64,000 nucleotides of DNA from Loxodes magnus (taxonomy: Eukaryota > Ciliophora > Karyorelictea > Loxodida > Loxodidae): NCBI GenBank assembly GCA_946699065.1, contig CAMPDV010000058.1:310001-374000 (forward strand), given 5' to 3'. The position numbers were made by a program, and so were the translations under genes. Positions 35,345 through 46,151 of this stretch are shown here, piece by piece. Every line of letters begins with the position of its first letter. Position 1 is the stretch's first letter. Below the pieces are notes generated by a model, which saw only the letters and a program-made list of their open reading frames with translations, searched no databases and was not told the DNA's origin.

Positions 35345-37180
35345 TAAACTCCTAGCAAACTTCTACTGTGAAGAAGAAATTAAACTTAAAATAAATGAAT
35401 AAATATCAAAATCATTCGCGACAAATAAAGGACTAAAACAGGGAAGCATAACGTCGCCAAGACTATTTAACTTAATAATAGCAAAACTTCTCCATAGCTT
35501 GGAAGATTAAAAGCTAGGAATTACGATAGACTTTAAAAACGAAGAGGGATGAACACAAAAAATATTTGCAGGATGTTTTGCATATGCAGATGAACTAGCC
35601 TTAATAAGTGAATGAGAATATTTAGAGGAAGTAATCAAAAATTTAACCTCATGGGCAGAAAAATACAAACTGGAAATTGCAGATAAAACAAAATGAATTA
35701 TATGAAAAGCTGCAGAAAATAGAAACTGAGAAAATATAGGCAATACTATTGAGGTGGGAAATTTAAGAATCGAAAGAGTAACGTCCTTTTAGTACCTAGG
35801 GCATATAATAGAAGAGACATTCAGCTTTGAAAAATACATGGAGAACAGACTAGAAGCTGCATAAAAGATGTAAACATGAATACTGGGTAAAATAGCAATG
35901 AATAAGGGATTAACACCATATAATGCAGGAATAATGATAAAAAATTCTTAAGCTCAGTATTCAGCTATGGGACAGAAGTTATCCCATATTGTGAATAATT
36001 TGTAGGAAAATAAGTGATGGAACAATTAGAAATAATATAGAGAAGATCTTTACGAGCAATCATAGATGTCCCTTTCTAAGTGTAAAATTAGATGCTAGAA
36101 TACGTGTTACAGTTTATGAAATTTAAACATTACATATGGCAGAAAACGCTGAGATTAAGAGGCAGACTAATAGGTAACTAAGGAAAAACAGTAGAGGGAT
36201 TAATGTTCGACCTAAGTAAAGAAGAGAACTTTATTTTTGAACAATACTGCACGACAATAAAATTAGAATTCAAAATTGAAGACAAAAATATATTTATAGA
36301 TGATGGTAATAATAATCAAAAAGGGAAGAGAAATATTAATAGTGCAATTTGAGAACATAGAGTATACGTAGAAGATAGAGAAAGAATGGAGTAAATGATA
36401 ACAACTCTACAGTATAGAAAAGCATGATTTGATGAATATGTAGTAGGACCACCCAACTACCTGAGATACAATAAAAATAGAAAAGAAGAAATATGCTACA
36501 TATTTAGAATAAGAACGAGATGTAATGGGAGCCAGAATTGTTTAAAAGAAAGACACCTAGTTGCGACAAGTAAATGCCCTTTCTGTAATGATGCAAGAGA
36601 AAACGAAAGGCATATCATAGAAAACTGTTCAGAATATAAAGAAAGTAGATAAATATGTATTAGAAAGTTAAGAACAATAGGAGTAGAAAGACAAGGAATG
36701 GAACTATTTGATGTAATATGAGGTACGGCAAAATTCGAAAAATTCATTAGAACCTAAGAAGAGTAAAAAAGAGCTAAAACTAACTTGATAATAAAAGATT
36801 ATATCAAAAACATATTAGAAAAAGAAAAAAAGGATACTTAGAAAAGAAAATTGAATGAAAAAAGAAATAGGAAAAGATTATAGAGCAGGAAAAGGATAAT
36901 TTTTATGAGTTTATAAAAGCTTGATTAAGAAGAAAATAATTAGAAACGAAAATTAGCAAAGTATGTTAAAAAAAATAATGGACGCTTGTAACAAAGAATC
37001 AATAAAACGTAGATAGATAGAAGACAGAAGAACAAGAGATATTGAAGAAGAAAATGATGAAGATATGGAACTAATAAGAGAAGAATTTTTATTACTTGAA
37101 GAAATAGACTTGTATTGAAACATTTATTAAAGAGCTGCGCACCAACGAGATGCTACGCGCTCTATAATCAAATTTATTTA
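35345..37180 (+). mobile_element. LINE, 5'-truncated copy with well-kept reverse transcriptase half
   Basis: The copy begins within the reverse transcriptase domain (LLANFYCEEEIK) and reads almost without interruption: GLKQGSITSPRLFNLII, FAYADELALISE (catalytic YADD changed to YADE), NLTSWAEKYKLEI, DKTKWIIWKAAENRNWENIG (three TGA as Trp), EVGNLRIERVTSFQYLGHII, MNKGLTPYNAGI. The C-terminal zinc motif is CPFCNDARENERHIIENC. The tail hairpin lies at 37131-37165 (AGAGCTGCGCACC to GCGCTCTATAATC), followed by TTTATTTAT. The YADD to YADE change and the missing 5' half make it inactive. This copy is the best reference for the family here. Confidence 0.85.
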
Positions 37181-37184
37181 TATT

Positions 37185-38400
37185 GATTTATTCATTCATA
37201 CTACTATTTTTTATACTTAATCAAATAATTTTAAGAAGTTAGACGCTTATAAAAGTGCGCAAACTCAGTAGAAATTCTTATACTAGGCGTGGATATTTAT
37301 TGAAGATGATAATTAGATTTAATAGAAACTAAAATTCTTTTATATTTACTAAGTTTTCATTAATTTTTACACCAAATCATAAAGATAAGGTATAAAAATT
37401 CAACATACCTAATACCATCATCTGTTTAGCAAACACTAATTATTTAATTCTTAGAGAACTAAAATTAAGTTAACTGAAAATTTTAAAAATTAACGAATGT
37501 AAATTAATTAAGCAAGCTTATATATCTACCTTCAATTTTAATTCGCAGAGATCATATAAAGAATATGCCTAGTTGCAGAAAGAATTTAAAAGAAAATTGC
37601 TAGGTTTAAAGTCAAGAAAAAATCCTAGAAATTAAATAAATAAAATGCTAAAAAGTGAATTGGATTATCAATTATTCAACCATAGAATTTGCATACTAAA
37701 AGTATTTTATTTTTTAATTCTAAATTAATTAAAAATGGCATTCTACTTTCATAATTATTATACTTACAAATTCTAAGTAAAATGAATAAAATAATTGATC
37801 TAAGTTATAAAGTTTAAATGAATAATTAAGCTTAAAACTTAGAATTTTAAATTAACGGGAATCTAAATGATAAAACTAGATAATTTATTTTTAGTTTTAT
37901 CTTGAATAGGGATAATTTATAATCATGTCAATATCAAACACTTATGTATTTAGATAAAGATTATATGGCTTAGCTTTTATTAACTTTGAGAAATAAAAAG
38001 TTTTAATTAGCCTTTTAAAATTATTTTTCCTTTATATATTTCAAGTTAATTTAGATAAAGTTTATTTAGAATAAATGCATATAAAGCTTATTAATACAAC
38101 CTTAATTTTTATAAAGCAGAATGTATATTATATCTCCTTTTCACTGGTAATTTATGCAAGTTAATTTGCTTACTCTATATCTTAAGCTCTAAATATTCTA
38201 CTATATAAAAGAAAAAAATTAGCTGAGGAATTTCTACTTAAAGAAGCTGATTTTCTAAGCCCTTTATTTGACGAATTTGGTTGAACATAAAAAGTGTTCT
38301 AATTTAAATAGCAAAGACAGCAATAAGATTATAAGCTCAAACAAAGGTAAATTCTATTTAAGCTTTTTATTTAATTATTTCACTTTATTTTAGCAATTTT
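37185..38400. other. AT-rich stretch upstream of the F-box/LRR gene
   Basis: No coding or repeat signal seen. Confidence 0.35.
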
Positions 38401-38404
38401 TATA

Positions 38405-40228
38405 ATGGGATTTGGCTAATTTAGAGATGTAAGAATTTAAATAGATATATAGAAAACAATCGAGAATATTGCAAAAGGGGAATAGAGGGAATAAAATAGA
38501 GCAGGAAACTAGGTTTAGACTATCATTTAAACAAATCTCGAATATTTTGAAGTGTTAAAATAAAGCGAGAAAAATAAAGAAACACTTGAAAATGATTAAC
38601 CTGATACTTCTTTAATGTAAGAATTTTAAGAAAGAGAAATTTAGATGGAAGAATGCAAGTAGAACGTTAAAATTATATAAAAGAAGACTATTTTAGAGCA
38701 ATAATTTTCTAATAAGAACATTCGCAACTACATCATTCAATTCTTAAAAAAGCGTGACATCTGCAATTTCTAATAGGTTAATAAGTTTGTCTACAGACTT
38801 AATTTTATGTTTCATCAGTTAAAGATAAAAGAGTATAATGGAGATTAAAATTATATATAAAGCAAGATGAAATGAACATTCTAATAAATTTAGTCTTCCA
38901 GTGTTAGAGTATTTATAATAGATGGCAGCAACATATCAACTACATTAAGAAGCTAAATATAGTAAGCATTAAATCTTTTTATTGGAAAGAATACTCAATA
39001 AGAGTTGAAGGAACTTAGAATATAAAATTGAAATTTTGATAATAAGCTAATCTTGCCTAACATAGCTTTATACTATAATCTATAAAGCCTGATATTTTAT
39101 TAAACTTAACTATATGATAAAAGCTTATACTTTTTATAAAATTTAACTAAATTAGAACTAATAGAACTAAGCTCCAATCAAAACTAAATATCAGGAAAAT
39201 TTTTAAATGATTATTGCATAAATTTAAACCTAAAAGTAATAAGAATCAGAAGTATTGAAGTGAATTACAAGTTTGTAAACGAATATCTGCAAGTAAAAGG
39301 TAGCATTGTAGAAGAGATAAACATTAACGATAATAGGTAACTAGGATAGTTCTATGAGCATTGTAAGAATTTAAATATCGTTCTGCTTAATAATGCTTTT
39401 AATACTCTTACATTTAAAATTTTAGAAATGAGTCTAACCTTGAGAGTAAAGAGTCTAACGATACAAAAAGCTTAAATTTCTCCTATTACATTTGAGAATC
39501 TTTGCTCCTAAAAGTTTCAATGTATTTAAGTTATAAAAATAAGAGAGTGCGATTTATTGAGTGACTTAAATTTGGTTATACTTCTTCAAAACACTCCAAG
39601 ATTAAAATCACTTACTTTGATCAAGCTTGACTAAATTTAAGGCTATGGTATATAATAAATAGGTATTTATGGTCAAAATTATGAATCTCTTTCTTTATGA
39701 TAACTCGAAAAAGTCTCCAACGACAACTTATGCTTTATTTTTTAAAGATGTGAACATCTAAAGCAAATTACACTTAAAAGTTTTAGAATTAAAAATGAAA
39801 CTCTGAAAACAATAGAATCAAATTGCTAGCTTTTAGAGAAAATAAATTTTACTAGATGCGCTTTTACAAGCTAAGAGTGAGCAGATTAAATAGCTTAATT
39901 AAAGAAGTTGTGACATCTTAAGGTTAAGAACTGCAATTTACAAGATGAAGACATAAAATAAATATTAACTTAGTATCACAATCTTTAATATTTAGATGTA
40001 AGTTGAAATAATAATTTATGAGGAAACTTTCTGCAATGAAACTAAAGTGAAAACGAAGATAAAGCTTATAATCATTTAAAGGAAATTGATATAAAAAATA
40101 CTTCAATTAACTATTGCAAAATTGAGAAGTTTCAAAATAAATTTGGAAAAATAAGAATTATCCATAATTTATATAAAAGAAATTTAGCTTTGAGTTTCGA
40201 TTTAAATCAACAACTACAACAAATTTAA
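38405..40228 (+). CDS. F-box / leucine-rich-repeat protein
   Basis: A frame of 607 codons from ATG 38405 (an alternative in-frame ATG is at 38645). Near residues 105-140 an F-box-like segment reads NKNIRNYIIQFLKKRDIC, FQQVNKFVYRL. From about residue 190 irregular leucine-rich repeats run to the end: LKELRIQNWNF, LTKLELIELSSN, LKSLTLIKLDQI, CEHLKQITLKSFRI, LLEKINFTRCAF, LKKLWHLKVKNCNL, LQYLDVSWNNNLWG, LKEIDIKNTSI. The pattern is that of SCF substrate-receptor F-box/LRR proteins. All Trp codons in the LRR part are TGA, several at places where LRRs tolerate aromatic residues. The recognisable protein stops at LNQQLQQI, followed by TAA (40226-40228); the next in-frame TGA is about 490 bp further, in plain AT DNA. 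So either TAA stops here or the 3' end holds an unseen intron. Confidence 0.75.
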
Positions 40229-40231
40229 TAT

Positions 40232-40845
40232 TTTAATTAATAAAATTTTATTCTTTTATTCTAAAATTAAATTTTAAACTTACCGTAACGTTAAAATAAT
40301 TTTATACATACAATGCTTTGTTAATTTTAAATTTTAAATTAAAAAAATAATAGCTAAATATATAATTTTTAAACTTCTATTCTATTATATTATATTAATC
40401 ATAACTTCATTCTAAATTTATAATAAAGTTTAAACATTTTTTATTTTCTTTTATAAAATTGCTTTTTTAAATTTTTTATGGATTTGGATCTAATTTAAAT
40501 AAAGAGTCATTTATTTTTTAATTATTTTTTTATATTCAATCTTTATTTTTGTTAAAAAAGCTTCTTCCTTACTTTTTTTTACTAAAAAAGAAATTTAAAT
40601 TAAGAAAATTATTTATTAATAAAATAAATAATTTAGATTTTTAATTTTTAATTTGCTAGGCTTGTTATTACATTCATTATTTTTAATTGTCTCTTTTTTA
40701 TTATAGAATTGTTTTGAATTTTTTAAATGTCATAAAAGATATATTCTTAATTTCGTTTTAAAATTAATCTCCTAGTAACCTGTCTAAATATAATATTTTA
40801 ATTAAATTTATTGTTATATTCTACTATAAAATATAATTAAATATA
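40232..40845. other. AT-rich spacer
   Basis: Very AT-rich, with TTTTTTATT-type runs. Nothing recognised. Confidence 0.35.
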
Positions 40846-40849
40846 GTAA

Positions 40850-41150
40850 CGAAGGGGATTTCCAAGGAACCAAACTTAAAGTTTTTGTCTTGGATAATTG
40901 CACCCTTTGGATTATTTTGCGAGGTGCTTTGCCTATTTAATTATTCTGGAAAGATGAAACTTTGATGTGACGATTTGACTCTAATTCATCACATTTTCTC
41001 ATTGGATTGCAGAGTCAATAGTGGCTTGCACTGTTTAGAAATCAGATATAAAAGATCATCCCTCAAGCATAGCTTCTAGTAATGATATAGTGATTTGTAC
41101 TTATTAACTACTGGAAGTTCAAAATTCTCACTTTTTAGGGGGTTTATATT
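40850..41150. ncRNA. GC-richer island with stems, possible noncoding RNA
   Basis: A 300-bp island stands out from its AT-rich surroundings. It contains two clear hairpins: GCACC with GGTGC across 18 nt (40900-40927), and ATGTGACGA with TCATCACAT across 12 nt (40967-40998). GGGGATTTCCAAGGAACC opens it. No protein frame is convincing on either strand and I cannot match it to U1-U6, RNase P, U3 or telomerase RNA by eye. It could be a structural RNA gene or another SINE-like head; no LINE tail is present. Confidence 0.25.
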
Positions 41151-41295
41151 CTAATAAATTAAATTAATAAAATAATAATATTAAGCATCGTTAAAGTAAT
41201 GCCATTATATTACTTTTAATCTTAATACAATTTAATTTTCACTCAAGTCTTATTTATTCTAGAAATCTTAAGAATGCTATTTGACTATTAAAAAA

Positions 41296-41937
41296 ATGAC
41301 ACCTAAGAAATAACAGATCTCTTTCAAAGAATACCTATAAAAATGAGAGTAACAATCTAATATAATTGAATAATCACCTTAATAAGATAAATGACAATAA
41401 TCTCAAGAATCCTTTGCATAATCACTTCTTTAAAGTAAATAAATTAGATAATAGGAATTAAAACAAAAAAGATTAAAAATTGAAAAATTAGAATAAATAC
41501 TAGAAAAATAAGTGAAGAATTAAATCTTTTATTCCCATCTATAGAAGATGCAATAAATAGTTTAATCGTAAAAAGGATATAAATTGGATGAGATTGACGA
41601 ATAATTTAATTAAATCACTCTAATGTTTTAATTTTTTTTTTAACACAAGAATAAAAAAAAGAACTCTAAGCAAAATAGAATTTTCATTAATAAATTAAAT
41701 AAAAAATCAATTGATAAGAGGGAACTATTCCTATGGAAATCGAAATAAAATATTAATAATAAAGCATTACAAGAAAAAACGATGCTTTGCATGTTAAAAA
41801 CAGCATCATTTTAAAAGATGCTAGTGACAAATCAAATCTATGAAAATAATAGATGAAACATAATAAAAGGCCTATTTTAAATATAACCAACTTAAACAAG
41901 TTCAATATTCAGGAAAAAATTTATAACTTAACATAAT
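41296..41937 (+). pseudogene. Gag-like element, MTPKKQQ copy
   Basis: Starts MTPKKQQISFKEYLQK. The body is Gln/Lys-rich and leads to a knuckle CFACQKQHHFKRC (41783-41821). It ends about 120 bp later, exactly where the 3' end of an oppositely oriented copy begins, so its own 3' part is lost. Reading needs Gln and Trp reassignment throughout. Confidence 0.5.
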
Positions 41938-41947
41938 TTATTATTGT

Positions 41948-42680
41948 GATGTGCCTTTATTTGGTTTACCACATTTTAGAGTTTATAGAAGTCTTCCTCA
42001 ATCAAAAATCATCGATGTCATATTCATCTTGCTTTTCCGAGCCATAGATCCTTGCAAATTGCTCTTTTCTCCTCTGGCTAATGATTGGTAGTATAGCCAT
42101 GTCATTTCTCGAAATGTCTCAGTGCATGTGTAATCTTTAGAGCTTCTAAAAAGGTTAAAATATTTACTTTCTAATACAGACTTCCTTTTGGTAAACAATA
42201 AATCTTAAATAAGTTTTAAACTTCTCTTTTTGTTTTTTAATATTATTTTTCCCTTGAACCTATAGCATTGATTTACCTTATGCCCATATTTTTTACAACA
42301 TCAACATCTTTTTTCTATTTTCTAATGAGAAACTAAAGGACTAACTCTGTTCTTCTCTCGATTCTGGATCGTTAGTTAAGCTTTTCTTTTTCCAATTAAC
42401 TGATTTTCTGTTAAAATTTTATCTTAATTTCATTCAATTTAAAAAATCTATCTTTCCATCTTTTAATAAAATGTCTGTTATTTAAATATTGCTTTGGATC
42501 TATTCATTTATAAATTTCCTAATAGTTAGCATGAGAAATTAGGTTAATTATTTAAGGTCTTAAGCTTTTTTTGTTAGCTTCTTATTATCCATCTGTAGCA
42601 AATAGAAATAGTTAGAAAGGTTTGGTTAATTATTAGGTTTTTTTGGAGAAATCTGTTATTTCTTATGTGCTTTTTCTAAT
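41948..42680 (-). pseudogene. Gag-like element, inverted copy
   Basis: On the minus strand the start is mutated (AAGCACATAAGAAATAACAG where others have ATGGCACCTAAGAAATAACAG-like sequence). LSNYFYLLQMDNKKLTKKAQ matches LTNDLYLLQMKNQNLTKAIS of the 26780 copy. In a shifted frame the zinc knuckle is CWCCKKYGHKVNQC with TGA for Trp, followed by a 66-codon stretch free of reassigned codons. The 3' signature TGTGGTAAACCAAATAAAGG lies at 41968-41987. It meets the 41296 copy tail to tail at about 41940. Confidence 0.55.
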
Positions 42681-42689
42681 GTATATAAT

Positions 42690-44925
42690 AGTAATATTAG
42701 AGGATTTTAAAATAATTTTTAGATGCTAAAAGCTTAACCTTAAAATATAAAAAATTAATACAAATGAAGTCATATACCACCCTTTAGTCAAGAGAAGACG
42801 TTCTGAACGTAAAGACATACTTTTGAATTTATTATCTCCTTTTACCTTAGCTTTTTATATAATCATACTATCTAAGATAAACATTATAAAAGAAGTTATT
42901 TATAAAGATATAATACTTAATGAAATTTTGATTATTACAATAGATTATTATTGTAGAAAGCAATAGATGAAGTTATATTACTAGCTAAATAATAGCTATA
43001 TTAAAATCTTTAGTACATATAGTTCTATAATAAATATCTATAGATCTAGCTTTTATTTATTATTTTTATGGGTTAAAGAAATATACTCTAAATTTAAGAA
43101 ATTCTATTCTTAGTGCTAAATTAATTAAATTGACAGTAGTAGCCTAAGCTTAGCTTATGTTTTGGGTAAAAAATGAAATGTCTTAAATAATTTAAATTTT
43201 GATAAGCTGAACCTAATTATTTTTACTTAATATTTAAGCAATTCTGTTCTTAGATTTTTTTTTATCAAACCGTAAAGTAAATGATCATAACACTAGGAAG
43301 AAGAAAATAAACAATATCTGGTTTACTATATTCAGATCCTTTTCTTTAAGGTAAAGGCTTTAATTATATATAAGAGATGTGAGAAAGAAATCTAAATTGT
43401 ATTATAATAGTCTAAATATTAGGTAATTCCTAGAACAATAAAGAGGATTAATTTGGTTATAAGAGAAGGAATAAAATAGAACTTCTAAGTTACCTTGCAG
43501 GCAAACTTAAAAATTGCTTAATGAGTGGTAACTAAATTTAATTAATAAGATACATCTATCAAATAAATTAAATACACTTTGCTGAAGCTATTAGTCTAAT
43601 TACTTTTAAAAGATGATGCTTTATTTTAAAATTGTAAGAATATGCTAAAGAAGGTTTGCAAATAAATACCCTAAAACTTAAAAATAAAACACACTTCTGA
43701 GAGATATTTTTCCTTCTTGTCTACTTTTAGAAGAAATTAGTTCAAACGATTGAAAAAGTAAAAGCTTATTTAAATTAATTTTAAAATTAATATCACTAAC
43801 TTTCAATAGTTTCCAAAGAAGGAAATGCATCAACTATTTATCTAAGGAAAAATAATAATAAAGATAGAAATGTAATGAGTTTAAAAGAAGGCTTATTTAA
43901 AATTGCATACATATAAGAATATAAAATCTATGAATTTCTATGAACATTGGATTAAAAAAAACTTCCATTAGAAATTATTCTTCCAGTTTATAAGAGAAAA
44001 TTTAATTTCCTTTGCTAAGATTCTAATGAAATAAACAATGCAAACGTTATATAAGCTAAATATACATCTAAAATAATACTGCTTTATCTATAATAATTAA
44101 AGGTAAATTAACTCCTTGGTGATTATATAGGATTAATTATTATTAAAAAATAAGCGAAGGCATTATAAAAATGCAATTTTAGATAAATAAATCTATGAAG
44201 ATGCTTTAAAAAGAAGAAACTAGTTAAATTTTGGTCTAATCGGTAAAATAATCCTTTAGATTTCATTTAATCAGCTTATTATTATTTAAACATTCCATAT
44301 CAAAATAACCTTTTTAGCTCTATCTATATACTTTACAAATTCAACTACTTACAGACTAAATATACACCTTTTAAATTAAAATTATAAAGACTGAGTTTAT
44401 AAGACTTTAGAGTAAAAATTAAACTTTCTTAAGAAATTAAATTTGAGTAGGCTTTAATAACGAATTTTCGAGAAAGATATCAAACTTAGTTCACATGAAT
44501 TTAAATAGAAGTAGGAACTAAACTTATATTATAGTAGAACTATTTTATTTATTTTAGTTATCTTCAACTAATTTACATTCCAAATTCAATTTTGCTCTTT
44601 AGTCAAATCAGACATATTCATTCTGCTAATTTCAATATTTTCCTTTATTAATTTTCTATAAACTATTAGCCTTTAAAATAGCTAATATACCTATCTCAGT
44701 TTAGGATTTCAGAAGAGTATTCATCACAGAAATTATCTTTTAAATGGTATGCAGGAGTTAAACTTAAAGATGAAAGACAATTAAAATTTAATAATAATAG
44801 TTAAATAAAGTAGCTATATCCTTACTAATACTTAGAAAATTTCCATAAAATAGGTATTTAAAAGTATCTTACTTAGAATAAAAGCTTAATGTAAAATAAA
44901 TAAAGTTAACTCATTAAGCAAATTA
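42690..44925. other. Long AT-rich intergenic stretch
   Basis: About 2.2 kb without recognised feature. Confidence 0.35.
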
Positions 44926-44928
44926 TAA

Positions 44929-46149
44929 ATGGAAGAAGATAACTTTAGTTAAGATTTAAATTGAAACTTGTACTTTGAGCAATAAGAAAATGAGATTTCT
45001 TTAGAGAAAGCATCTAGCTTTGACTATCATCGGATTGTGTAAAACATTAATTTTAATATGAGTTAGCGTATTTTTATAAACTCCTTCATCTAAATTTTAT
45101 TTTAGAATCATAATGAACAATCCGAATAGGTTATGAACAATCTAGAGAAGTAGTTAATTTAAATAGTAGGGAGAAAGAATCTTACTTTTAGCTAAACTTA
45201 GATATTGCTATTCAAATACTATAAACTGAACACCTAAGCAGCTATGAAAAAACCTTAGCAAATAGATTTATAGTAGCTAGCTTCTGAAATTAAGTAGCAT
45301 TTTAACAATGAGATAACAAATGTCATATAGCCTGAGAGTTACGAGAAGCTTTGCTAGATGCTAAATGAGCAGAATATCTTTGAAGAATTATAGAGTTTTA
45401 ACAAATAAATTAAGTAAAATGTTTTCTATAATTAATTTAAAGAACCTTATCCACTAAATTATAATGATTAAGTATAGCAGCTTTTCGATAATTTGAACAA
45501 TAGAGACTCTAAGCAAAAAATAAAGTATCTAGTAGATTTAAGTTCCATTAGTCAATAAGAGTTTGATGAGGCTATTAAAATAAAGGGCAGTAGGAAATAC
45601 GCAAAAAAATAAGGATAAAATAGTGAAGTTGAGAAAAACTCCACTCTGACAGATTCTTAAATATACGAGTAGTATTAAAATCTTGGTATTTCAAATTCTA
45701 AAACTCAAGCCAAGAAAAATAGATAAAATTCGTCTAAAAAGTAAAACCAAAAATAGTTTTATCCTTTAAAATTCATAGAGCCAGCTAGGGAACTAAAATA
45801 GGAAGTTTAAATTTTTGAATAGTTAGAAGAATTTCCGGAGCAAAATTTAGAAATACTTAATAAATTTTAGCAGTAGGAAGATAGAAACTCAAATTTTAGC
45901 GAACTTTTCTTAGATTTTCCTTAATAAACTGAAGAAATTATTCTACTAAAAGACTATAATTAAGAAGTGCTAAACTTAGTCCAAAAAATTAAATATCATA
46001 AAGAAACAGAAAATCTGAAGAAATTTACGAATACTTTTGTTGAAGTTCATAAAAACTTAAAAAGACCTAGAAATTTCGCATTTTAAGGAGATATCTTTTA
46101 AACAAATAATGAGCCAAGTTTTGAAAAGAAGCCAAAAAGAGATTAGTGA
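44929..46149 (+). CDS. Unassigned 406-residue protein
   Basis: A continuous frame from ATG 44929 to TGA 46147-46149, with many TAA/TAG Gln codons and one TGA read as Trp (DLNWNLYF, residue 12). Residues 35-110 are the most ordered part: HRIVQNINFNMSQRIFINSF, QVMNNLEKQLIQIVGRKNLTF, FKYYKLNTQAAM. This could be a small helical domain. The middle (residues 200-290) is basic and Ser/Asn/Lys/Gln-rich. The end is charged with a basic patch KRPRNF and EKKPKRDQ. Length, codon pattern and clean borders make it a real gene. I do not recognise the family; a nuclear protein is a guess from the basic patches. Confidence 0.65.
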
Positions 46150-46151
46150 GT

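Noticed and set aside
36496..36747. Standard-code frame on the minus strand of the LINE
   Set aside because: It is antisense to the conserved zinc-motif coding part of the element.
40850..41150. U5 snRNA, RNase P or telomerase RNA
   Set aside because: None of the conserved loops (GCCTTTTACT, the RNase P CR-I/CR-V words, or a telomeric template) is present.
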